From positions 372,001-436,000 of the forward strand of contig NZ_JAELXS010000003.1 of the NCBI RefSeq assembly GCF_016427505.1: 64,000 bases of DNA, read 5' to 3'. The translations under genes and the position numbers were made by a program. Source of the DNA: Sphingomonas mollis. Lineage in GTDB: Bacteria; Pseudomonadota; Alphaproteobacteria; Sphingomonadales; Sphingomonadaceae. Shown here piece by piece: positions 57,954 to 64,000 of the stretch. Each line of letters begins with the position of its first letter. The stretch's first letter is position 1. The notes below the pieces were generated by a model. That model was not told where the DNA came from. It ran no database searches and saw only the letters and a program-made list of their open reading frames with translations.

Positions 57954-58580
57954 GTGAAGGTCACAGTCAAGTCCTTCGCCGGTAACGACGCAGCGGACAT
58001 CGAGCTCAACGACGAGGTCTTCGGCCTTGATCCGCGCGCCGACATCCTGCACCGCGTCATCACCTGGCAGCTGGAAAAGCGTCGCGAGACGGCACGTGGT
58101 ACGCGCGAGCGCGCCGATGTCGCCCGCACGGGCAAGAAGTTTGGTCGTCAGAAGGGCGGCGGTACGGCTCGTCACGGCGATCGTCGCGCGCCCGTCTTCA
58201 TCGGTGGTGGTAAGGCTCACGGCGCCCGCGTCCGTGACTTCAACCCGTCGTTGAACAAGAAGATTCGCGCGCTCGGTCTGAAGATGGCCCTGTCGAGCCA
58301 CGCCAAGGGTGGCTCGCTGGTGGTCATGGACAACCTGGCGGTCGAGGGTGGCAAGACGAAGACGCTGAAGGGCGATCTCGCCAAGCTCGGCTTCGGCAAG
58401 CGTGCGCTCGTCATCGACGGCGATCTGGTCGACACCTCGTTCGCATTTGCCGCCGGCAACCTGCACGAGATCGACATTCTCCCCGCCGTCGGTGCCAATG
58501 TGTACGACATCATCAAGGCAGACACGCTGGTGCTCACGCGCTCGGCTGTCGAGAAGCTGGAGGCGCGCTTCAATGGCTAA
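57954..58580 (+). CDS. rplD: 50S ribosomal protein L4 (uL4)
   Basis: 208 residues from a GTG at 57954, four bases after the rplC stop, with CAGGAGG spanning that stop. [19 protein letters not shown] begins the protein. The exit-tunnel loop contains [20 protein letters not shown]. In enterobacteria L4 represses its own operon, but no such leader is evident here. The end overlaps rplW by eight bases. Confidence 0.97.
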   Translation: MKVTVKSFAGNDAADIELNDEVFGLDPRADILHRVITWQLEKRRETARGTRERADVARTGKKFGRQKGGGTARHGDRRAPVFIGGGKAHGARVRDFNPSLNKKIRALGLKMALSSHAKGGSLVVMDNLAVEGGKTKTLKGDLAKLGFGKRALVIDGDLVDTSFAFAAGNLHEIDILPAVGANVYDIIKADTLVLTRSAVEKLEARFNG

Positions 58581-58887
58581 GCCGCAGAAGGCGGGGATCG
58601 ACATCCGTCATTACGACGTGATCGTTGCGCCGCACATCACCGAGAAGGCGACCCTGCTGTCCGAGCAGAACGCCGTCGTGTTCAAGGTGGCGAACGACGC
58701 CACCAAGCCCGAGATCAAGGCCGCCGTCGAGGCGCTGTTCAACGTCAAGGTCCTTGGCGTGAACACGATCGTCCAGAAGGGCAAGACCAAGAAGTGGAAG
58801 GGCACGCCCTACACGAAGTCCGACATGAAGAAGGCGATCGTCACGCTCGCTGACGGTCAGTCGATCGACGTGACGACGGGGGTCTAA
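58573..58887 (+). CDS. rplW: 50S ribosomal protein L23 (uL23)
   Basis: 104 residues starting [20 protein letters not shown], eight bases inside the end of rpl[12 protein letters not shown] and [20 protein letters not shown] are characteristic. It forms the docking site for trigger factor and SRP at the exit tunnel. Confidence 0.97.
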   Translation: MAKPQKAGIDIRHYDVIVAPHITEKATLLSEQNAVVFKVANDATKPEIKAAVEALFNVKVLGVNTIVQKGKTKKWKGTPYTKSDMKKAIVTLADGQSIDVTTGV

Positions 58888-58892
58888 GGATC

Positions 58893-59732
58893 ATGGCACT
58901 CAAGCAATATAACCCGACGACGCCCGCGCAGCGCGGCCTCGTTCTGGTCGACAAGTCGCAGCTCTGGAAGGGCAAGCCGGTCAAGGCGCTTACCGAAGGT
59001 AAGTCCAAGACAGGTGGCCGCAACAACAAGGGCCATGTGACCAGCCGCGGCATCGCGGGTGGTCATAAGCAGAAGTACCGCTTCATCGACTTCAAGCGTC
59101 GCAAGTGGGACTCCGAGGGCACTGTCGAGCGGCTGGAATATGATCCCAACCGTACCGCGTTCATCGCGTTGGTCAGCTATGCCGATGGTGAGCAGAACTA
59201 CATCATCGCGCCGCAGCGTCTTGCGGCCGGTGACAAGGTGCTCGCGGCGAAGAAGACCGACGTGAAGCCGGGCAACGCCATGGAGTTGGGCCAAGTCCCC
59301 GTCGGCACCATCGTCCACAATGTGGAGATGAAGCCGATGAAGGGTGGCCAGATCGCCCGTTCGGCCGGCACGTATGTGCAGGTCGTCGGTCGTGACCGCG
59401 GCATGGTGATCGTTCGTCTGAATTCGGGCGAGCAGCGCTACATCCATGGCGAGTGCATGGCGACGGTCGGTGCGGTGTCGAACCCGGACAACCAGAACCA
59501 GAACCTCGGCAAGGCCGGGCGTTCGCGCTGGATGGGCAAGCGTCCGCTGACCCGCGGCGTTGCCAAGAACCCGGTCGACCATCCGCATGGCGGTGGTGAA
59601 GGCCGGACCTCGGGTGGCCGTCATCCGGTTACGCCATGGGGCAAGCCGACGAAGGGTGCGCGCACCCGTCACAACAAGTCGACCGACAAGATGATCATCC
59701 GGTCGCGTCATTCGACGAAGAGGAAGGGCTAA
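58893..59732 (+). CDS. rplB: 50S ribosomal protein L2 (uL2)
   Basis: 279 residues, complete. [15 protein letters not shown] starts the protein; [20 protein letters not shown] and the region [20 protein letters not shown] hold the conserved residues, the latter near the peptidyl-transferase centre. Six bases follow the rplW stop. Confidence 0.98.
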   Translation: MALKQYNPTTPAQRGLVLVDKSQLWKGKPVKALTEGKSKTGGRNNKGHVTSRGIAGGHKQKYRFIDFKRRKWDSEGTVERLEYDPNRTAFIALVSYADGEQNYIIAPQRLAAGDKVLAAKKTDVKPGNAMELGQVPVGTIVHNVEMKPMKGGQIARSAGTYVQVVGRDRGMVIVRLNSGEQRYIHGECMATVGAVSNPDNQNQNLGKAGRSRWMGKRPLTRGVAKNPVDHPHGGGEGRTSGGRHPVTPWGKPTKGARTRHNKSTDKMIIRSRHSTKRKG

Positions 59733-59735
59733 CAC

Positions 59736-60011
59736 ATGGCTCGTTCAGTCTGGAAGGGCCCGTTCGTCGAACTGAGCCTTCTGAAGAAGGCCGAAGCGGC
59801 ACAGGATGCTGGTGGCCGTGCGCCGATCAAGACCTGGTCGCGTCGCTCCACCATCCTGCCGTCGTTCGTTGGGCTCACGTTCAACGTCTATAACGGCCGC
59901 AAGTTCGTTCCCGTCTCCGTCAACGAAGACATGGTCGGCATGAAGCTGGGTGAATTCGCGCCGACGCGCTACTTCCCCGGCCACGCCGCGGACAAGAAGG
60001 GCAAGCGCTGA
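59736..60011 (+). CDS. rpsS: 30S ribosomal protein S19 (uS19)
   Basis: 91 residues, [20 protein letters not shown] to the C-terminus [25 protein letters not shown] and GEFAPTR are conserved. The stop codon overlaps the rplV start (TGATG), giving translational coupling. Confidence 0.98.
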   Translation: MARSVWKGPFVELSLLKKAEAAQDAGGRAPIKTWSRRSTILPSFVGLTFNVYNGRKFVPVSVNEDMVGMKLGEFAPTRYFPGHAADKKGKR

Positions 60012-60388
60012 TGTCCAAGCAAGCAGCTCCCCGTAAGGTTGGCGACAAGGAAGCATTGTCGGTCGGTACGCAGATTCGCGGATCGGCCCAGAAGCTCAAC
60101 CTCGTCGCCGGTCTCATCCGCGGCAAGAAGGCGTCGGATGCGATGAACATCCTCGCCTTTTCGTCCAAGGGCATGGCGATCGACGCGCGCAAGGTGCTGG
60201 CCTCGGCCATCGCCAATGCGGAGAACAACCACAACCTCGACGTCGACGCGCTCGTCGTCGCCGAGGCCTCGGTTGGCAAGTCGATCACGATGAAGCGTTT
60301 CGCGACCCGCGGTCGTGGCAAGTCGACGCGCATCCTGAAGCCGTTCAGCCGTCTGCGCATCGTCGTGCGCGAGCAGGAAGAAGCATAA
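60011..60388 (+). CDS. rplV: 50S ribosomal protein L22 (uL22)
   Basis: 125 residues. [37 protein letters not shown] and the exit-tunnel hairpin [19 protein letters not shown] are conserved. The stop overlaps the rpsC start (TAATG). Confidence 0.98.
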   Translation: MSKQAAPRKVGDKEALSVGTQIRGSAQKLNLVAGLIRGKKASDAMNILAFSSKGMAIDARKVLASAIANAENNHNLDVDALVVAEASVGKSITMKRFATRGRGKSTRILKPFSRLRIVVREQEEA

Positions 60389-61095
60389 TGGGTCACAAGA
60401 GCAACCCGATCGGGATGCGGTTGCAGATCAACCGCACCTGGGACAGCCGCTGGTTCGCCGAGGGCGCCGACTATGGTCGTCTGCTCCTCGAGGATCTGAA
60501 GATCCGCACCTACATCATGAAGACGCTGCCGCAGGCTGCGATCTCCAAGGTGGTCATCGAGCGTCCGGCCAAGCTGGCCCGTATCTCGATCTTCGCCGCA
60601 CGCCCCGGCGTGATCATCGGCAAGAAAGGTGGCGACATCGAGAAGCTGCGCAAGACGATCGGGGCGATGACCTCGTCCGACGTCTCGCTCAACATCGTCG
60701 AAATCCGCAAGCCGGAAGTCGATGCTCGTCTCGTCGCACAGGGTATCGCCGACCAGCTGGAGCGCCGTATCGCGTTCCGCCGGGCGATGAAGCGCGCCGT
60801 GCAGTCGGCGATGCGCCTGGGTGCCGACGGCATTCGCGTGTATTGCGGCGGCCGTCTCGGTGGTGCGGAAATCGCACGATCCGAGAGCTATCGCGAAGGT
60901 CGCGTGCCGCTGCATACGCTGCGCGCCAACATCGACTATGCCGAGGCGACGGCACACACCTCCTACGGTGTCTGCGGTGTTAAGGTCTGGGTCTTCAAGG
61001 GCGAGATTCTCGGCCATGATCCGATGGCGACCGACCGGCTGATGATGGAGGCTCAGACCTCCGGCGTGCGCCCTGCGCGCGACGATCGCCGCTAA
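60388..61095 (+). CDS. rpsC: 30S ribosomal protein S3 (uS3)
   Basis: 235 residues. [20 protein letters not shown] begins the protein; the KH domain has [17 protein letters not shown], and [12 protein letters not shown] with [14 protein letters not shown] complete the C-terminal domain. It lines the mRNA entry channel and contributes to helicase activity. Confidence 0.98.
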   Translation: MGHKSNPIGMRLQINRTWDSRWFAEGADYGRLLLEDLKIRTYIMKTLPQAAISKVVIERPAKLARISIFAARPGVIIGKKGGDIEKLRKTIGAMTSSDVSLNIVEIRKPEVDARLVAQGIADQLERRIAFRRAMKRAVQSAMRLGADGIRVYCGGRLGGAEIARSESYREGRVPLHTLRANIDYAEATAHTSYGVCGVKVWVFKGEILGHDPMATDRLMMEAQTSGVRPARDDRR

Positions 61096-61110
61096 GGGGC
61101 AGGAACAGAC

Positions 61111-61545
61111 ATGCTGCAACCGAAAAAGACCAAGTTCCGCAAGGCGTTCAAGGGCAAGATCTCTGGCGATGCCAAGAGCGGCTTCGCGCTGAACTTCGGG
61201 TCGTATGGCCTGAAGGCCATGGAGCCGGAGCGGATCACCGCACGCCAGATCGAGGCGGCCCGCCGCGCGATCACGCGTCACATCAAGCGCCAGGGGCGTT
61301 TGTGGATCCGCATCTTCCCGGACGTTCCCGTCTCGGGCAAGCCTGCCGAAGTCCGCATGGGCTCGGGCAAGGGTTCGCCGGAATTCTGGGCCGCACGCGT
61401 CAAGCCGGGCCGGATCCTGTTCGAGCTCGACGGCGTCGAAGGCAAGATCGCCGCTGAGGCGTTCGAGCGGGCGGCGATGAAGCTGCCGATCAAGGTAAAG
61501 GTCGTTGCCCGCCTCGGCGACACCTCGCATCTCGGAGGCGAGTAA
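61111..61545 (+). CDS. rplP: 50S ribosomal protein L16 (uL16)
   Basis: 144 residues. [17 protein letters not shown], then [23 protein letters not shown] by parts, and [24 protein letters not shown] are typical. The Arg in the [11 protein letters not shown] segment is the usual hydroxylation target of YcfD in other bacteria. A single base separates it from rpmC. Confidence 0.98.
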   Translation: MLQPKKTKFRKAFKGKISGDAKSGFALNFGSYGLKAMEPERITARQIEAARRAITRHIKRQGRLWIRIFPDVPVSGKPAEVRMGSGKGSPEFWAARVKPGRILFELDGVEGKIAAEAFERAAMKLPIKVKVVARLGDTSHLGGE

Positions 61546-61546
61546 C

Positions 61547-61747
61547 ATGGCCAAGACTGATTTCACCGGCAAGAGCGACGACCAGCTGGGCGAGAGCCTG
61601 GGCGAGTTGAAGCGCGAGCAGTTCAATCTCCGCTTCCAGGCGGCGACGAACCAGCTGGAAAAGCCGAGCCGCGTCCGCGAGGTCCGTCGTGACATCGCCC
61701 GCATCAAGACCATGCAGGCGCAGCGCTCCGCTGCCCCCGCGAAGTAA
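61547..61747 (+). CDS. rpmC: 50S ribosomal protein L29 (uL29)
   Basis: 66 residues from ATG 61547 ([20 protein letters not shown]), directly after the rplP stop. The coiled two-helix body with [20 protein letters not shown] and [15 protein letters not shown] is characteristic. GGAGGCG lies before the start within rplP. Confidence 0.96.
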   Translation: MAKTDFTGKSDDQLGESLGELKREQFNLRFQAATNQLEKPSRVREVRRDIARIKTMQAQRSAAPAK

Positions 61748-61757
61748 GGAAGAGCAC

Positions 61758-62030
61758 ATGCCAAAGCGCGTGCTGACCGGGCTGATCGTCTCCGACAAGG
61801 GCGACAAGACGGTGGTTGTGAATGTCGAGCGCAAGGTCAAGCACCCGCTCTACGGCAAGATCATCCGTCGTTCGAAGAAGTATCACGCCCATGACGAGGC
61901 GAACGAGTTCAAGGCCGGCGAGACGGTACGGATCGAAGAGACCGCGCCGATCTCCAAGCTGAAGACCTGGAAAGTCGTCGATCGGGTTAACACCCATGCG
62001 ACGCCCGAGCGGGTCGACGTCGACGCGTAA
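61758..62030 (+). CDS. rpsQ: 30S ribosomal protein S17 (uS17)
   Basis: 90 residues from ATG 61758 ([20 protein letters not shown]). The OB fold includes [21 protein letters not shown] and [28 protein letters not shown] precedes the start. Last gene of the S10 group before a spacer of about 190 bases. Confidence 0.97.
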   Translation: MPKRVLTGLIVSDKGDKTVVVNVERKVKHPLYGKIIRRSKKYHAHDEANEFKAGETVRIEETAPISKLKTWKVVDRVNTHATPERVDVDA

Positions 62031-62222
62031 CTGACTGTCACCCCGGCCCTAGGTCCGGGTGGCACGGTTGTGGACGACAGAGGCGTTGCGTTTCTGTCGA
62101 GGAGTGGCTAAAGGGCCGCTCCCCCTGGTGCGGCCCCTCTTCGGATGGCGCCGTGCCGGGGGTCGTTATTTTAGGCGGGGTTGGGTCGGTATCCACCCCA
62201 AGAGCGAGAAGGAAGCGGATCG
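62031..62222. other. Spacer between rpsQ and rplN with inverted repeats
   Basis: 192 bases that split the S10 and spc gene groups. At 62039-62062 an imperfect palindrome CACCCCGGCCCTAGGTCCGG (continuing) resembles other sphingomonad REP-like sequences. At 62113-62136 GGGCCGC pairs with GCGGCCC across ten bases. Neither has a T run. They may act as processing or attenuation sites; no gene is seen. Confidence 0.45.
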
Positions 62223-62591
62223 ATGATCCAGATGCAGTCCAATCTCGACGTCGCTGACAACAGCGGCGCGAAGCGGGTGCAGTGCATCAAGGTGCTTGGG
62301 GGTTCCAAGCGCCGTGTGGCGGGTGTCGGCGATATCATCGTCGTGTCCATCAAGGAAGCACAGCCCCGCGGCAAGGTGAAGAAGGGTGACGTGCATCGCG
62401 CGGTCATCGTTCGCACCGCCAAGGACATTCACCGGGCGGACGGTTCGACCATCCGTTTCGATGGCAACGCCGCCGTGCTGGTCAACAAGAACGAGGAGCC
62501 GATCGGCACCCGTATCTTTGGCCCGGTCGTGCGTGAACTTCGTGGCAAGAAGCACATGAAGATCATCAGCCTTGCGCCGGAGGTGCTGTAA
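62223..62591 (+). CDS. rplN: 50S ribosomal protein L14 (uL14)
   Basis: 122 residues from [20 protein letters not shown] at 62223, the standard L14 start, with GAAGGAAG before it. [21 protein letters not shown] and [15 protein letters not shown] are conserved. First gene of the spc group; the stop overlaps the rplX start (TAATG). Confidence 0.98.
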   Translation: MIQMQSNLDVADNSGAKRVQCIKVLGGSKRRVAGVGDIIVVSIKEAQPRGKVKKGDVHRAVIVRTAKDIHRADGSTIRFDGNAAVLVNKNEEPIGTRIFGPVVRELRGKKHMKIISLAPEVL

Positions 62592-62908
62592 TGGCGACCG
62601 CTCGCATCAAGAAGGGTGACCAGGTCATCGTCTTGTCCGGCAAGGACAAGGGCAAGACCGGCACCGTGACCCAGTCGATGCCGAAGGACGGCAAGGTGAT
62701 CGTGGGCGGCGTGAACGTCGCGACCCGCCACCGCAAGCCGACCCAGGCCGAGCCGCAGGGTGGCCTCGTCAAGATCGAGGCGCCGATGCATGTATCGAAG
62801 GTCGCTCACGTGACCGCCGACGGCAAGCCTACCCGCGTTCGTTTCGAGACGCAGGATGGCCAGAAGGTCCGTGTGGCCGTGAAGACCGGGGAGAAGATCG
62901 ATGGCTGA
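62591..62908 (+). CDS. rplX: 50S ribosomal protein L24 (uL24)
   Basis: 105 residues. The KOW motif is in [20 protein letters not shown], followed by [20 protein letters not shown]. It initiates large-subunit assembly. Its end overlaps the rplE start by eight bases. Confidence 0.98.
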   Translation: MATARIKKGDQVIVLSGKDKGKTGTVTQSMPKDGKVIVGGVNVATRHRKPTQAEPQGGLVKIEAPMHVSKVAHVTADGKPTRVRFETQDGQKVRVAVKTGEKIDG

Positions 62909-63485
62909 TGCCTACAAGCCCCGCATGAAGGGCATGTACGACGAGACGATCGCCAAGGCGATGGTCGAGAAGTTCGGTTACAAGAACGTCAACGAAGTGC
63001 CACGGCTCGACAAGATCGTGCTGAACATGGGCGTTGGCGAAGCGACGCAGGACAAGAAGCGCGTCGATCAGGCCGCTTCCGAAATGGAGCTGATCGCCGG
63101 TCAGAAGCCGGTCATCACCAAGGCGAAGAAGTCGATCGCGCAGTTTAAGCTGCGTGAAGGCATGCCGATCGGCGTGAAGGTTACCCTTCGCCGCGAGCGC
63201 ATGTATGAGTTCCTCGACCGCTTCATCACGATCGCGCTGCCGCGCGTTCGCGATTTTCGTGGCCTGAACCCGAAGTCCTTCGATGGTCGTGGCAACTACG
63301 CCTGCGGCATCAAGGAGCAGATCGTGTTCCCCGAAATCAACTATGACCGCATCGACAAGGTGCGCGGCATGGATGTGATCGTCACCACCACGGCGAAGAC
63401 CGATGATGAAGCGCGTGAGCTGCTTCGTCTGTTCGGCTTCCCGTTCCCGATCGAAGAAGCTGCCGAGGAAAAGAAGGCAGCCTGA
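62901..63485 (+). CDS. rplE: 50S ribosomal protein L5 (uL5)
   Basis: 194 residues. [38 protein letters not shown] and [20 protein letters not shown] are conserved L5 segments that bind 5S rRNA and contact the P-site tRNA. A short palindrome separates it from rpsN. Confidence 0.98.
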   Translation: MADAYKPRMKGMYDETIAKAMVEKFGYKNVNEVPRLDKIVLNMGVGEATQDKKRVDQAASEMELIAGQKPVITKAKKSIAQFKLREGMPIGVKVTLRRERMYEFLDRFITIALPRVRDFRGLNPKSFDGRGNYACGIKEQIVFPEINYDRIDKVRGMDVIVTTTAKTDDEARELLRLFGFPFPIEEAAEEKKAA

Positions 63486-63491
63486 TCTACC

Positions 63492-63515
63492 CCCTCTCCC
63501 TTCGCCGGGAGAGGG
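63492..63515. repeat. Perfect short palindrome inside the spc operon
   Basis: CCCTCTCCC (63492-63500) and GGGAGAGGG (63507-63515) form a perfect nine-bp stem with a TTCGCC loop, seven bases after the rplE stop and 25 before rpsN. There is no T run, so full termination is unlikely. Similar CCCTCTCCC...GGGAGAGGG palindromes are frequent between genes in several proteobacteria. Confidence 0.8.
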
Positions 63516-63539
63516 CTTACCAAGGAAGAGCTTAAGTCC

Positions 63540-63845
63540 ATGGCGAAACTGAGTTCGATCAACAAGAACGAGCGTCGCAAGAAGCTGGTGAAGCAGTACG
63601 CTCCCAAGCTAGCGAAGCTGAAGGCGATGGCCAACGACCAGTCGCTCGACGAGACCGAGCGTCTCATCGCGCGCCTGAAGATGGCAGAGTTGCCGCGTAA
63701 CTCGAATCCCACTCGTGTCCGTAACCGGTGCGAGACGACGGGTCGTCCGCGCGCCTATTACCGCAAGTTCCGGCTTTGCCGCATTCAGCTGCGCGATCTC
63801 GCCAACAAGGGCCTGATCCCCGGCGTCACGAAGTCGAGCTGGTAA
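63540..63845 (+). CDS. rpsN: 30S ribosomal protein S14 (uS14), zinc-free form
   Basis: 101 residues, [20 protein letters not shown] to [10 protein letters not shown]. The long form without the two CxxC pairs, as usual in alphaproteobacteria, so not zinc dependent. [19 protein letters not shown] is the conserved core. GAAGAG precedes the start. Confidence 0.98.
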   Translation: MAKLSSINKNERRKKLVKQYAPKLAKLKAMANDQSLDETERLIARLKMAELPRNSNPTRVRNRCETTGRPRAYYRKFRLCRIQLRDLANKGLIPGVTKSSW

Positions 63846-63854
63846 GGAATTATC

Positions 63855-64000
63855 ATGGCAGTGACCGATCCCCTGGGTGACCTGCTCACCCGCATCCGCA
63901 ATGGCCAGCGCGCGAAGAAGGACTCCGTCCTTTCGCCTGCCAGCAAGCTGCGTATCCGCGTGCTCGACGTGCTTCAGCGCGAAGGCTATATCCGCGGCTA
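63855..64000 (+). CDS. rpsH: 30S ribosomal protein S8 (uS8), partial
   Basis: The first 48 codons are present ([18 protein letters not shown] and onward to REGYIRG) and the gene runs off the right edge. The start is ten bases after the rpsN stop with AAGGAAT before it. Identity is clear from the N-terminal [14 protein letters not shown] motif and its place in the spc operon. Confidence 0.95.
   Translation, partial: MAVTDPLGDLLTRIRNGQRAKKDSVLSPASKLRIRVLDVLQREGYIRG

Noticed and set aside
62113..62136. GC hairpin after rpsQ as a rho-independent terminator
   Set aside because: The seven-bp stem has a ten-base loop and no T run, so it was kept only as a possible structure in the spacer.

Overview
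The window is GC-rich (roughly two thirds G+C by eye), densely coded DNA from an alphaproteobacterium of the Sphingomonas group. This rests on the style of the ribosomal proteins (long N-terminal tail on S9, zinc-free S14), the many TonB/glycosidase/trp-halogenase-type genes, a signal-peptide-less GH68 enzyme resembling those of Zymomonas, and REP-like palindromes between genes. No insertion sequence, prophage, CRISPR array or replication origin was seen; it looks like ordinary chromosome.

Layout. 1-2842 (minus): a DUF1800 lipoprotein-like gene running off the left edge, a 79-residue stand-alone inhibitor-I9-like protein and a subtilisin-like protease. 3204-6257 (minus): rpsI-rplM with terminator and promoter, heme A synthase and a GAF protein. 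6402-9280 (plus): MerC-like membrane protein, Fur/Zur-type regulator and dxs. 9569-14253 (minus): a beta-propeller/amidohydrolase fusion and a DUF3391/HD-GYP phosphodiesterase. 14494-22871 (plus): a membrane-anchored glycosidase-like protein, a DUF5117-type zinc metalloprotease and an RND efflux adaptor/pump pair.

22955-34971 is a first carbohydrate locus: GH97, a flavin-dependent halogenase homologue, a TonB-dependent receptor and a LacI regulator on the plus strand, facing GH68, GH36 alpha-galactosidase and a sucrose-type MFS transporter on the minus strand. LacI-type operators lie before both the receptor and the transporter. I infer uptake and breakdown of sucrose/raffinose-family sugars.

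35668-51623 is a second carbohydrate locus. A four-gene, start/stop-overlapping minus-strand operon (GH92, GH125, GH3, GH2 beta-mannosidase) diverges from a GntR regulator and a GH2 beta-galactosidase. NagA, a NagB-II-type SIS deaminase and CutC follow. Together these activities fit stepwise trimming of N-glycans (alpha-mannose, beta-mannose, possibly core xylose, galactose, GlcNAc). A ten-base motif shared by the regulator's upstream region and the nag promoter region suggests common control.

51801-64000: tRNA-Trp (minus), then the str operon (rpsL, rpsG, fusA, tuf) and the S10/spc ribosomal protein genes from rpsJ to rpsH, which runs off the right edge.
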